A stretch of DNA of 64,000 nucleotides. It comes from Paenibacillus sp. J45TS6 (GTDB lineage: Bacteria > Bacillota > Bacilli > Paenibacillales > Paenibacillaceae). The DNA is taken from contig NZ_BOSJ01000006.1 in the NCBI RefSeq assembly GCF_018403285.1, positions 124,001 to 188,000 of the forward strand, read 5' to 3'. The stretch's first letter is position 1. Every line of letters begins with the position of its first letter. Both the position numbers and the translations under genes were made by a program. Below, piece after piece: positions 36,562-45,610 of this stretch. Below the pieces are notes generated by a model. The model saw only the letters and a program-made list of their open reading frames with translations. It did not search any database and had not been told where the DNA came from.

Positions 36562-37107
36562 ATGAAAGCTTTGATCGTCATTGACTACACAAAAGATTTT
36601 GTGGATGGTAATTTACCCGTAGGGGAACCCGCAATCGCTATTGAGGAAAGGGTCGTGGACATTACAAAAGAGTTTATAAATCAGCAGGATTATGTTGTAA
36701 TGGCCGTTGATTTGCATGATGAGAAAGATGACTTTCATCCTGAAACTTCGTTATTTCCACCCCATAATATTCGAAATACGGTGGGGAGAGAACTATACGG
36801 CAGACTCGGCACATTGTACGAGCACAATAAAGAATCCATTTATTTTATGGATAAAACACGATATAGTGCCTTTGCGGGCACGGATCTTGAGATGAAACTG
36901 CGTGAACGCGGAATTACCGAGGTTCATTTGATTGGCGTATGCACCGATATATGCGTACTCCATACTGCAGTTGATGCATACAACAAAGGTTTTTCCATCA
37001 CAGTATATGAGGATGCAACTGCAAGCTTTAATGCAGAAGGTCATGTGTGGGCACTAGGACATTTTAAGAATAGTCTGGGTGCAACCGTGACGAAGCATAC
37101 CGAGTAA
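36562..37107 (+). CDS. pncA: Nicotinamidase / isochorismatase-family hydrolase
   Basis: Deamidates nicotinamide to nicotinate in NAD salvage. The 181-residue protein has the catalytic Asp8 in VIDYTKDF, a Lys in the middle segment (DKTRYSAFAGTDLE) and the nucleophile Cys in GVCTDICVLHTA. AGGAGTG favours the ATG at 36562 over the GTG at 36553. Its position between the NrtR-like gene and pncB supports nicotinamide as substrate over other isochorismatase-family substrates. Confidence 0.9.
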   Translation: MKALIVIDYTKDFVDGNLPVGEPAIAIEERVVDITKEFINQQDYVVMAVDLHDEKDDFHPETSLFPPHNIRNTVGRELYGRLGTLYEHNKESIYFMDKTRYSAFAGTDLEMKLRERGITEVHLIGVCTDICVLHTAVDAYNKGFSITVYEDATASFNAEGHVWALGHFKNSLGATVTKHTE

Positions 37108-37162
37108 ATCATACCAATGAAATTGTTTGTGGCTTCACAAGAGGCCTGAGAGGATGAGACAG

Positions 37163-38608
37163 ATGCAAACCACAAGCCTGGCATTACATACGGATAAATA
37201 TCAAATTAATATGATGTATGCGCATTGGGTGAATGGAACTCACAAACGCAAAGCCGTATTTGAGGCTTATTTCCGCAAGTTGCCTTTTAAAAATGGTTAC
37301 GCCGTTTTTGCAGGACTTGAACGGATCGTACATTATATTAGTAACCTCAAGTTCACAATGGAGGACATTACGTATTTATCCAGCCAGGAGGAAAATTATG
37401 ATCCGGCATTTCTTGAAGAATTGCTGCAGTTTACTTTCCAAGGCACGATTTACGCAATGAAAGAAGGAGCACTCGTATTTCCGGATGAGCCGCTAGTCCG
37501 CGTCGAAGGAAATATTATGGAAGCCCAGCTTGTTGAGACTGCGATCTTAAACTTTATGAACTATCAAACACTGATCGCTACCAAAGCTTCTCGAATTAAA
37601 CAAGTTGCCGGCAACAATACATTACTAGAGTTTGGGACAAGAAGAGCACAAGAAGCGGATGCGGCAATATGGGGAGCACGTGCTGCTTATGTAGCAGGTT
37701 TTGATGCGACGTCGAACATGCTTGCTGGAGAGCAGTTTGGTATTCCAACAGCAGGTACGCATGCACATTCTTGGGTACAAAGTTTTGAAAGTGAGCAGGA
37801 GGCATTTGATGCCTATGCAAAAGTAATGCCAGACCAGGTCACACTCCTCGTCGATACGTTTGATACCCTTGGAAGCGGTGTGCCTCATGCCATTGAGACA
37901 GCTAAGAAACTGGAAGCCCAAGGTAAGAAAATGAATGCGATTCGGCTCGATAGCGGTGACCTTGCTTACCTATCTATTCAGGCAAGAAAAATGCTTGATG
38001 AAGCCGGTTTTCCATATGTTAAAATTGTAGCTTCTAATGATCTGGACGAACACACCATCTTCAATCTAAAAGCTCAAGGGGCACAGATTGATACTTGGGG
38101 CGTGGGTACTCAGCTCATTACAGCAGCAGATCAGCCTTCACTTGGCGGCGTCTATAAGTTAGTAGAACGTGAAGTAGGAGAGGGCATGCAGCCGACAATC
38201 AAAATTTCTGCAAATCCCGAGAAGGTAACAACTCCCGGTAAAAAAGAAGTGTACCGGCTTGTAGACCCTAAAACGAACAAAGCCATCGCTGATTATATCT
38301 GCTATCCTGACGATGAACAGCCTAAGCAGAAAGAACCATTGCAATTATTTAATCCCGTACATCCTTACATGAAAAAGACGATTAAAAATTACGATGTGGT
38401 TACTATGCTTGAGCCTATATTTGTCGAAGGAAAGAAAGTGTACGAACTTCCTACGCTAGAACAAATTCGCGAGTATCATCGGGAGCAGATTAATATGTTC
38501 TGGCCAGAATACTTGCGTAAGTTAAATCCGGAAATCTACCGGGTAAACATTAGCCCAGCTGCATGGAATTTAAAACAAAAAATGATTTCGGACTATATTC
38601 ATTCCTAA
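37163..38608 (+). CDS. pncB: Nicotinate phosphoribosyltransferase
   Basis: Joins nicotinate and phosphoribosyl pyrophosphate to give nicotinate mononucleotide, with ATP hydrolysis. The 481-residue protein shows LALHTDKYQINMMYAHW at the N-terminus, EFGTRRAQEADAAIWGARAA, the GTHAHSWVQSF histidine region and IRLDSGDLAYLS, all family hallmarks. The frame opens at 37127; GAGAGG 9 bases upstream favours the ATG at 37163, with 37154 as the alternative. It is the last gene of the salvage operon. Confidence 0.95.
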   Translation: MQTTSLALHTDKYQINMMYAHWVNGTHKRKAVFEAYFRKLPFKNGYAVFAGLERIVHYISNLKFTMEDITYLSSQEENYDPAFLEELLQFTFQGTIYAMKEGALVFPDEPLVRVEGNIMEAQLVETAILNFMNYQTLIATKASRIKQVAGNNTLLEFGTRRAQEADAAIWGARAAYVAGFDATSNMLAGEQFGIPTAGTHAHSWVQSFESEQEAFDAYAKVMPDQVTLLVDTFDTLGSGVPHAIETAKKLEAQGKKMNAIRLDSGDLAYLSIQARKMLDEAGFPYVKIVASNDLDEHTIFNLKAQGAQIDTWGVGTQLITAADQPSLGGVYKLVEREVGEGMQPTIKISANPEKVTTPGKKEVYRLVDPKTNKAIADYICYPDDEQPKQKEPLQLFNPVHPYMKKTIKNYDVVTMLEPIFVEGKKVYELPTLEQIREYHREQINMFWPEYLRKLNPEIYRVNISPAAWNLKQKMISDYIHS

Positions 38609-38662
38609 ATGAATTCATAAGTGATTCAATTTCAATGAGTTGTGAAGTTGATTCATGTGAAG
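38607..38662. repeat. Second, shorter copy of the inverted-repeat element
   Basis: The segment GTGATTCAATTTC plus AATGAGTTGTGAAGTTGATT matches the two ends of the 25391-25526 element (AATGAGTTATGAAATTGATTC there) but lacks its middle. The arms still form an imperfect hairpin. Both copies lie just behind a gene's stop codon or terminator region. Confidence 0.45.
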
Positions 38663-38671
38663 ATAATTATT

Positions 38672-38700
38672 AAAAAGGTCGCCCTAAAGGCGGCCTTTTT
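38672..38700 (+). terminator. Terminator after pncB
   Basis: AAAAAGGTCGCC pairs with GGCGGCCTTTTT (one G-U), loop CTAAA. Confidence 0.9.
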
Positions 38701-38727
38701 CGATTATAGTACACTCATTGATTTTTA

Positions 38728-38771
38728 CCCGGGAAATAATTGCTTCATTTCTCTAAAAATTATTTCTCGGG
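38728..38771. repeat. Unassigned 14-base hairpin in the pncB-yhdH gap
   Basis: CCCGGGAAATAATT (38728-38741) faces AATTATTTCTCGGG (38758-38771), 13 of 14 pairs Watson-Crick plus one G-U, with a 16-base loop. No T run and no gene overlap. The remaining 200 bases before the next gene show only AT-rich DNA, including the palindrome GTTATATAAC. Confidence 0.45.
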
Positions 38772-38975
38772 AAAGCGCACCAGTTGGCATTTCCCGCCAA
38801 AATACTACGGACTTAGTCATATAGAAGTAGAATGGGGTCCATGCGTTTCTCACCTTATATATAGGGTAATTTTAATAAATACAGTTGTTATATAACTCAT
38901 GGAAAATAGTAGTAAGTTATGTAACAATGGTGCAGGTAAAGGATACAAGAATAGATAAAGAGGAGAGATGGAGAA

Positions 38976-39986
38976 ATGGGCGAAGTAAACAAACAGACGT
39001 TTCAAGCATATATGGTTCGTAAGGATGACAATGGGTTTCGGGCAGGGCTGGAACCCATCACATTAGCTGACTTGCCTGACGCAGATGTTACGATTAAGGT
39101 AGAGTACTCCAGTGTCAATTATAAAGATGGACTGGCTAGCATAGAAGAAGGAAAAGTTGTTCGTGGATATCCTGTTATTCCGGGGATCGATCTCGCAGGG
39201 ACCGTTACTCAGTCATCAGACGATAGATTCAAAAAAGGAGATAAGGTACTCGCCACAGGTTATGAACTGGGTGTAAAACACTTTGGCGGTTATAGTCCTT
39301 ATGCGAAAGTACCTGGAGATTGGCTGGTACCTCTTCCTGAGGGTTTAACAACGAAAGAAGCGATGGCGATTGGCACAGCAGGATTTACGGCTGCGATGTC
39401 AGTAGAGAGTCTCCTGCGGACAGGTATAAACCAAAATTCCGGTCCAGTTCTTGTAGCTGGTGCGAGCGGGGGTGTTGGAAGTATGGCGATTTCCATTCTG
39501 TCAGCCCTTGGCTTTGAAGTAACCGCAAGTACAGGGAAGAAAGAACAGGAAGAGGAACTACTTCAGAAGCTCGGAGCAACGCAGGTAATAACGCGAGAAG
39601 AAGCTTATGAGAAGGGAAAAGGTCCTCTATCTGCCGAACGTTATGCAGGGGTAGTCGATCCTGTAGGAGGCAAAATGCTGCAGAGTGTGCTTGGATCTGT
39701 GAAATACGGGGGAGGCGTGGCTCTCTCTGGTATGACAGGCGGTTATCAGTTTGAATCCAGTGTCATTCCATTTATTTTACGCGGGGTACAGCTCATCGGT
39801 ATTGATTCTGTATATTGTCCGGCTGAAAGACGTGCTCAGCTTTGGAAACATCTCGGTAAAGAGTGGAAACCCAAATCGGCGCTGCAACTGGGCGTAAATG
39901 AAATTTCGCTGGAAGAACTGCCAGCCACGTTAAGTCGCATTTTGGATGGTAAAGCGGTAGGACGTACCGTTGTGAAGTTGTCGTAG
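38976..39986 (+). CDS. YhdH/AcuI-type zinc-independent quinone oxidoreductase
   Basis: A 336-residue medium-chain reductase of the YhdH/AcuI group, which reduces acrylyl-CoA or related enones with NADPH. It shows SSVNYKDGLA near the N-terminus, GIDLAGTV, the cofactor loop VAGASGGVGSMAI (about residue 155) and the group-specific VDPVGG and GIDSVYCP segments. GAGGAGAGATGG precedes the ATG. It is monocistronic. The physiological substrate is uncertain; detoxification of reactive enoyl compounds is common for the group. Confidence 0.9.
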   Translation: MGEVNKQTFQAYMVRKDDNGFRAGLEPITLADLPDADVTIKVEYSSVNYKDGLASIEEGKVVRGYPVIPGIDLAGTVTQSSDDRFKKGDKVLATGYELGVKHFGGYSPYAKVPGDWLVPLPEGLTTKEAMAIGTAGFTAAMSVESLLRTGINQNSGPVLVAGASGGVGSMAISILSALGFEVTASTGKKEQEEELLQKLGATQVITREEAYEKGKGPLSAERYAGVVDPVGGKMLQSVLGSVKYGGGVALSGMTGGYQFESSVIPFILRGVQLIGIDSVYCPAERRAQLWKHLGKEWKPKSALQLGVNEISLEELPATLSRILDGKAVGRTVVKLS

Positions 39987-40060
39987 AATAAGAAGACTAC
40001 CAAGGTACTTTTAAAAAGAGCTTTACGAATGAGCTAAGCTCGCTTCTACTTTCATTAAAC

Positions 40061-40100
40061 AAACAAGGCAACGGATGCTAGCGACAGTTGCCTTGTTTTT
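40061..40100 (+). terminator. Terminator after the YhdH-like gene
   Basis: AAACAAGGCAAC pairs with GTTGCCTTGTTTT, followed by T residues; the A-rich left flank may let it also serve moaB on the minus strand. Confidence 0.88.
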
Positions 40101-40101
40101 G

Positions 40102-40151
40102 TATTTCAATTAGTTAATTGCTTTTATATTTCAATTAGTTAACTATTTTTA
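40102..40151. repeat. 25-base tandem duplication at the 3' end of moaB
   Basis: Two adjacent 25-base units, each beginning TATTTCAATTAGTTAA, differ at three positions or fewer. The second unit contains the moaB stop codon on the minus strand, so the duplication sits exactly at the gene end. Confidence 0.75.
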
Positions 40152-40654
40152 TATATCTCTCGCATAACATGACGTAATTCTGGAGCAATAATTCGGGTAA
40201 TAGCGAGCTTGACTGCACCCCTCGATCCTGGCATTGAAAATACAGCTTTCGAACCGATTGTACCCGCAACTGCTCTGCTTAGAATAGCAGCTGTGCCGAT
40301 ATCCTCAGTAAAACTAAGGTATCGGAATATTTCCCCGAATCCGGGAAGTTCCTTGTCGAGCAAAGAGTGTACTGCTTCGTACGTATTGTCACGTGGTGAA
40401 ATTCCCGTTCCCCCAGTTAATAAAATAGCCTCGATATCATCTCTCATTACCGCTTGATGAATCACGGACTGTATAGTAGCCGTCTCATCAGGGATAATGA
40501 TATAATCGACAACAGCGTAGCCGTTTGTAAGGAGAAGTTCCTGCATGAGCTGTCCGCCAGTATCTGTATCTAAGGTACGTGTATCCGATACCGTAATGAC
40601 CATACAGTTTACACTAGGCGGTGCCTTCTGTTTGTGCTCTTCGACAGAATTCAT
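40139..40654 (-). CDS. moaB: MoaB, molybdenum cofactor biosynthesis protein
   Basis: A 171-residue MoaB/MogA-fold protein which in the pathway adenylylates molybdopterin or helps insert molybdate. It shows VITVSDTRTLDTDTGGQ, LLTGGTGISPRDNTYEAV and the C-terminal FSMPGSRGAVKLAI. TTGGAGGAT lies 9 bases before the ATG at 40654; an upstream TTG at 40663 is too close to the site. It stands alone on the minus strand; no other molybdopterin gene is in the window. Confidence 0.93.
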   Translation of the reverse strand: MNSVEEHKQKAPPSVNCMVITVSDTRTLDTDTGGQLMQELLLTNGYAVVDYIIIPDETATIQSVIHQAVMRDDIEAILLTGGTGISPRDNTYEAVHSLLDKELPGFGEIFRYLSFTEDIGTAAILSRAVAGTIGSKAVFSMPGSRGAVKLAITRIIAPELRHVMREIYKNS

Positions 40655-40832
40655 AAAGATCAATCCTCCAAATTCAAGATATGAATCTACTTTAGACGAT
40701 TACTTCACGAGACGCAAACGAAGTGGATATTTGTCAGATAGTAGTAAGACAGACGAAGCAGCTACTTAATGAATAACAGAATCATGTACTCTTTGAGTAA
40801 AATGAAATGCACCAGTTGGGAAGGAAGTAGGA

Positions 40833-41855
40833 ATGAAGATGACACCCGAGCAAACTACGGACAATAAGACAATACCTGTATATATTTTATCTGGGTTTTT
40901 AGGAAGCGGAAAAACAACATTACTAGTGAAGCTGCTTGCGTATTGGAAAAGTAAAGGAATGACTCCTGCTGTTGTAATGAATGAGCTGGGGGAGGTTAAC
41001 CTTGACGGTGAAATCATTGGAAAAGATGTAAGCATGGCTGAAATACTTGGAGGATGTATTTGTTGTTCTGTACGAGGTGACCTTGCTCCGCAGCTCGTGG
41101 AATTGGTACAGAGTTCATCTCCCGATGTGATTGTGATCGAAGCAACGGGAGCCGCAAATCCAGTGGAAATTTTAGATGGGATTGCGGATACGTCCTTATA
41201 TGTGAAACTTCAGATCAGGGAATTAATCTCTGTTGTAGACAGTATTCACTTACTAGATACGTACAGGAAGCAGAAGGGAAAAACGTTCCGATTGATGCAA
41301 GAGCAAATTCGTGCTGCTTCTCAATTGCTGCTGAACAAAATTGATCTTGTGACGGAAGAGGAACGTCAGGAGCTGGTAGAATGTATACGCAGATGGAATC
41401 CGCATGCTGAGATTCATCTGACGAACTACTGTGCCACTCCGCCTACAGCGATCTTAAGAGAGAATGAACTTCCGGGCGTGTCTGCCGATCACCGTTCTGA
41501 ATCCGCACAAGAGGAGAGTCATAACAGCTCAGAATCTAGTCACACTCATTCACATGATCATGTAATGGCCTATACTCATTATTTCTCAAAACCCATTAAT
41601 AGTGTACAGTTCGAGTCATGGCTAAAGCAGTTGCCAAGAGATATCTACCGTGCAAAAGGAATTGTTACTTTTTCGGATACCAACAGCCGGTTTTTGTTCC
41701 AGTTCGCTTATCGTGAAACAGATTTCACGAAGCTCCGAAGCAGCGATCGTTTAGAAGATGTAGGTGTTTTTATCGGAGAACATTTCTCAAAAACAGAGAT
41801 AGAGCAGTCATTACGGCAGCTAGAACATGATAATAGTCGGGATTCTTCGATTTAG
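40833..41855 (+). CDS. CobW/COG0523-family metal GTPase
   Basis: A 340-residue P-loop GTPase of the family that delivers zinc or other metals to enzymes. Walker A is GFLGSGKTT (about residues 21-29), the metal site is GGCICCSVRGD (CxCC), the guanine motif is NKID, and a histidine-rich stretch (SHTHSHDH, about 237-245) precedes the CobW C-terminal domain. AAGGAAGTAGGA precedes the ATG. Such genes are often Zur-controlled, but no Zur box was seen upstream. The metal cannot be assigned. Confidence 0.9.
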   Translation: MKMTPEQTTDNKTIPVYILSGFLGSGKTTLLVKLLAYWKSKGMTPAVVMNELGEVNLDGEIIGKDVSMAEILGGCICCSVRGDLAPQLVELVQSSSPDVIVIEATGAANPVEILDGIADTSLYVKLQIRELISVVDSIHLLDTYRKQKGKTFRLMQEQIRAASQLLLNKIDLVTEEERQELVECIRRWNPHAEIHLTNYCATPPTAILRENELPGVSADHRSESAQEESHNSSESSHTHSHDHVMAYTHYFSKPINSVQFESWLKQLPRDIYRAKGIVTFSDTNSRFLFQFAYRETDFTKLRSSDRLEDVGVFIGEHFSKTEIEQSLRQLEHDNSRDSSI

Positions 41856-41865
41856 TATTCTCGTA

Positions 41866-41920
41866 AAAGAAAAGCCCGCAGCGAAACTGACTTTGTCAGT
41901 CGGACTGCGGGCATGTTTTT
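41866..41920. terminator. Shared terminator between convergent genes
   Basis: GCCCGCAG pairs with CTGCGGGC and ACTGAC with GTCAGT inside. T residues follow on the plus strand, and an A-rich run on the left gives T residues on the minus strand, so it can serve both genes. Confidence 0.85.
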
Positions 41921-41937
41921 CATTATAAAGTTCAGAG

Positions 41938-43569
41938 TTAATTAAACATCAAGTGGAACAACACAGCGACTGCAGATATACAAACAGTACAGATACCAAG
42001 GAAAATGAGTGTTGGTTTATAAATCTTTTTTGTTTCTTTACCCTTAATCCCAGCAGTCGATGTACCTAGAATAATATTGGCTGGGGCAACGACGTTACCT
42101 ACCGCACCCCCTGCGGATTGAGAAGCAATAACTTGTTCCAGTTTTAACCCATCCATGGATTCCACGACAGAAGCATGCAGTGGTGAAAATAGAACATTTG
42201 CGGATGTACTGGAAGAAGTAATATATGCACCTGCTACACCAATCATGCTGGCAAGCGCAGCATATACGACAGGTGATGAGACAGCAGCAATCCCAAGAGC
42301 AAGCACATTCGTCTGACCTGAATGTTCCATCGTCTGCGCCACCGTAAGAAATGCAATAATAGCCATGGATGCACCTAATGCTTCGGATGCTGTCCCTTTT
42401 CCGATTACTTGTAAGGGGTTCTTTCCTTCGCTAGTCAAGGATTTATAATGGCCTTTTGTTTTGTACCAGAAGTAGCCAAAAATACTTGAAATGAATAAAT
42501 AAAGTCCTGGGTGGGTGAATGGTGCGATAGGGGAGTAAGCGCTTTCCGACTCCGTTGTGTAATCAAACCCAGTCGACACTTCTGGAAATGCAAAACCAAA
42601 TTCCACAGATTCGAGAAACTTTAATATAAAAGGAACTCCGAGCATGGCGATCGAGAGACCTGTCAGTACATAATAAGGCATGAATGCAGTATGAAGCGGC
42701 ATCTTAACCTCTGAATCATCTTCATCTGGACTCTCGAAAATTGAACTGGCATTTTCAAGTTCTTCGTTCCGTTCTTTGTAACGTGTAAAGCGTGAGAATA
42801 CAATGACTGCACCTAAAGATAATGTTGCGGGAACAAAGGCGCTGATTGTAGGATTCACCTGGAGCAAGGCTAATTGTCCTCCTCCTTGAATCAGGGATAC
42901 AACGAAGACAAAGGGCCACACTGCGCGAATTCCCTTCCACTTGGCGAATAAATAACAAATCATAAATCCACCTAGCAGATTTGGTATCCATAGTAAAATC
43001 CCATGATAGAGTAATGATTCCGTTTGATTCTCGATGTCAACAACATTGAGTGTCGCCATCCATCCAACTGCCAGGGTACCGAACATTTTGCCCCAGGCAT
43101 GTCCGATTAAAGCGATAACAATAGCCATATAGGGTTTGACTCCAAGCCCAATAAGTAGTGGAGTCACAATCGCAATAGGGGCGCCAAAGCCGGCAATTCC
43201 TTGCAATATGGAGGAAAATATCCATCCGAATGCCAGGACGAGGAACAGGTAGTTTTGACTATACTTTTCAATTCCTTTGCGAATCGCCTTGAAAGCACCA
43301 GCTTTATCTGCCACTTGATAAATGAGCAGTGCTGGCCATACGACGAGTAAAATAAAGAACGCATCCCATACTCCCTTGCCTATACCAACGAGAGCAGTAT
43401 CCCACGGAACGTTAAAGAAAATAAAAGCAATACCTAACGACAGGGCTAGAGCGATACCACCGGATACGGCGCCAGACCAGCTAAACCACACCATCATAAC
43501 AAGAAGTGCGATTAGCGGTAACAGTGATAACGTCCAGTACGATAATGTAATAGGAAGTTGATGATCCAA
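41938..43569 (-). CDS. L-lactate permease (LldP) family transporter
   Basis: A 543-residue integral membrane protein with about 12-14 hydrophobic segments and the family motifs GIAGFGAPIAIVTPLL and the C-terminal SAGGAVGNVVAPANIILGTSTAGI. The family moves lactate, glycolate or related hydroxy or oxo acids with protons. AAAAGGAGGA within the longer frame shows that translation starts at the TTG at 43569. It lies 36 bases after a gamma-glutamyltransferase-family gene and is probably co-transcribed, so its substrate may be a product of that enzyme rather than lactate. Confidence 0.88.
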   Translation of the reverse strand: MDHQLPITLSYWTLSLLPLIALLVMMVWFSWSGAVSGGIALALSLGIAFIFFNVPWDTALVGIGKGVWDAFFILLVVWPALLIYQVADKAGAFKAIRKGIEKYSQNYLFLVLAFGWIFSSILQGIAGFGAPIAIVTPLLIGLGVKPYMAIVIALIGHAWGKMFGTLAVGWMATLNVVDIENQTESLLYHGILLWIPNLLGGFMICYLFAKWKGIRAVWPFVFVVSLIQGGGQLALLQVNPTISAFVPATLSLGAVIVFSRFTRYKERNEELENASSIFESPDEDDSEVKMPLHTAFMPYYVLTGLSIAMLGVPFILKFLESVEFGFAFPEVSTGFDYTTESESAYSPIAPFTHPGLYLFISSIFGYFWYKTKGHYKSLTSEGKNPLQVIGKGTASEALGASMAIIAFLTVAQTMEHSGQTNVLALGIAAVSSPVVYAALASMIGVAGAYITSSSTSANVLFSPLHASVVESMDGLKLEQVIASQSAGGAVGNVVAPANIILGTSTAGIKGKETKKIYKPTLIFLGICTVCISAVAVLFHLMFN

Positions 43570-43605
43570 CGATAGTCCTCCTTTTTTTAAGATAGACAAA
43601 TCTTG

Positions 43606-45252
43606 TTACCAGCTTAGGGCAATGCCGTCGCCTCGGGGATCAGCCCCCGCTGAAAGACTGCCTTTGTTCTTATTGATTACAATACCTTGAGCGTGTCCCA
43701 TTTCTTCAGCCCATTCCGGAGCTAGCTGCACATCGTGTCCTTTTGTCTTTAATACCTCGAAAACGGCTGACGTCGCACGCGACTCTAATTTGAAGGATTC
43801 GGTATTTTCTCCCCAGGTTCTCCCGTATAACCATCGTGGTGCTTCAATCGCTTGCTGAATGTCATATCCATAATCAATAACACGGGTAACAAGCGAAGCT
43901 TGGGTCTGAGGTTGTCCTTCTCCGCCCATTGATCCATACAACATAAAGAGATCTCCGTCCTTTAATGCCATAGCCGGAATAATCGTATGAAAAGTATGCT
44001 TTTCTGGTTCAAGAGAGTTAGGGTGGTCTTCATCGAGTGAAAAGAATGAACCTCTATTTTGGAGTAAAATACCTGTGCCTTCTGGAATAAACATCGACCC
44101 GAATTCATGGAATATGCTCTCAATTAGAGAGACCCCGTTACCTTCACTGTCCACTACAGCCATGTATACAGTATCTCTATTCATAACTAAGTCCCAGTGG
44201 TCTTCTTTATCCGCAGCTGTCTCTTTGCTTATCTGTTCACTCGTTTCCTTTACATGCTGCTTGCTTAGTAAATCTTCAAGCGGAATATCTATCGTTCGGG
44301 GGTCTGTTACATAACGATCTCGAAATGTAAAAGCCAGCTTTGCCACTTCTGCCATAAGGTGATAGTATTCCGGTGTCTGATCTCCGATCTCATTCATATC
44401 ATATTCTTCAAGATAGTTGAGCATCATGAGTGCTGCCATACCTTGTGTATTTGGCTGTGTTTGATGTACTTCATAACCGCGGTACATTGTAGATATAGAT
44501 TCTTCCCATTGTGCTTGGTGAGAAGAGAAATCATCCTTGCACAACATTCCCCGCGCCTTCTTCACGCCATCACATATCGCATCAGCCAGTTCCCCTTTGT
44601 AGAAGACACTTGCTCCTTGCTTCGACAGTAGTCGCAGCGAATGTCCAAGATCTGTTTGCTTTAAGATTTCGCCCGGCGCAAGGGGTTTGTCATCAGGTAA
44701 AAAAATACGTGCAGCTTCTTTATGCTCTGAAAGTTCATCTTGAAACCGCTCAATAAATCGGCTGAGCTTTAGTGAAACAGGAAATCCTTGCTCCGCATAA
44801 TAAATTGCTGATTCAAACAGGGACTCCCAAGGGAGTTTACCATATTCATCATGCATTGTTTTCCAACTATTTACTGCACCGGGGACAGTGATCGCTGACA
44901 GTACACCGCGGCTTGGAATCTTTTTATGCCCTCTCTCGTTGTAAAACTCCCGAGTTGCCAGCTTCGATGCAGAACCGCTTCCATTAAGTGCTCGTATTTC
45001 CTTCTTCTTGTTGTCCCACAGTAAAGAGAACAGATCTCCACCAAGACCCGCCATATGCGGATAAACTACACAAAGTGTTAGATTCATTGCAATTGCCGCA
45101 TCAACTGCATGTCCACCTCGTCGAAGGATATCATAGCCCGCGATGGTTGCTAAATAATGCGGGGATGTCACTGCTCCGCGAGTTCCCGTAGCAGGTGGTC
45201 TACCTGTTATCATCGAAGCATGAGAACCACCTTTTTCATAATGGAATGTCAT
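43606..45252 (-). CDS. Gamma-glutamyltransferase-family Ntn hydrolase (YwrD-like)
   Basis: A 548-residue protein of the GGT family, made as one chain that self-cleaves before a catalytic threonine. That Thr lies in NRDTVYMAVVD near residue 360, and the substrate-binding GSMGGEGQPQ and the N-terminal GGHAVDAAIAMN are present. There is no signal peptide, unlike secreted GGT, so it is probably cytosolic like B. subtilis YwrD. AAAGGGTGAG precedes the ATG. The family also includes oxamate and other amidohydrolases, so glutathione need not be the substrate. Confidence 0.9.
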   Translation of the reverse strand: MTFHYEKGGSHASMITGRPPATGTRGAVTSPHYLATIAGYDILRRGGHAVDAAIAMNLTLCVVYPHMAGLGGDLFSLLWDNKKKEIRALNGSGSASKLATREFYNERGHKKIPSRGVLSAITVPGAVNSWKTMHDEYGKLPWESLFESAIYYAEQGFPVSLKLSRFIERFQDELSEHKEAARIFLPDDKPLAPGEILKQTDLGHSLRLLSKQGASVFYKGELADAICDGVKKARGMLCKDDFSSHQAQWEESISTMYRGYEVHQTQPNTQGMAALMMLNYLEEYDMNEIGDQTPEYYHLMAEVAKLAFTFRDRYVTDPRTIDIPLEDLLSKQHVKETSEQISKETAADKEDHWDLVMNRDTVYMAVVDSEGNGVSLIESIFHEFGSMFIPEGTGILLQNRGSFFSLDEDHPNSLEPEKHTFHTIIPAMALKDGDLFMLYGSMGGEGQPQTQASLVTRVIDYGYDIQQAIEAPRWLYGRTWGENTESFKLESRATSAVFEVLKTKGHDVQLAPEWAEEMGHAQGIVINKNKGSLSAGADPRGDGIALSW

Positions 45253-45610
45253 TCAATCTCACCCTTTCTGTGAATAGTAGGTGTTTCAATACTGGGTCCT
45301 TTGACATAAACAGGGACTTTCGACATATTACCCCACATAAAGAGAGGTAATCATAAAATACATGGTCAATTTTGTGAATTCACTATGAAGAGGCAACAAA
45401 GAGGCTTAGTAAGTGCATAGTAAGATAAGTAAGGCTACAATCTCAGGAGATGCTCAGAGGCTTTAATTAAGTGGGAGTAGAAATTTACAGCATAAGAAGA
45501 CATTATCTCATAAATGGTCGAATTTTCGCGGTTGCTATTGCATATTGATTAGCGTATCCGTTCTTCGGGTAATAGAAGAACAAATAGCGAATACACGGAG
45601 GTATATCATA
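45253..45610. promoter_or_regulatory. Divergent intergenic region with a hairpin
   Basis: This 358-base gap must hold promoters for the ggt-permease pair and the Cys-rich gene. Visible items are TTGACA near 45302 on the plus strand without a good -10 partner, and the inverted repeat GTTCTTC/GAAGAAC (45560-45581) 30 bases before the Cys-rich start codon. Nothing else is recognised. Confidence 0.35.

Noticed and set aside
40740-40832. Zur box upstream of the CobW-family gene
   Set aside because: No palindrome resembling the Bacillus Zur operator was found in the short upstream region.
45360-45400. CodY-type operator near AATTTTGTGAATTCA
   Set aside because: It has about five mismatches to the CodY consensus, which is near chance level in AT-rich DNA.
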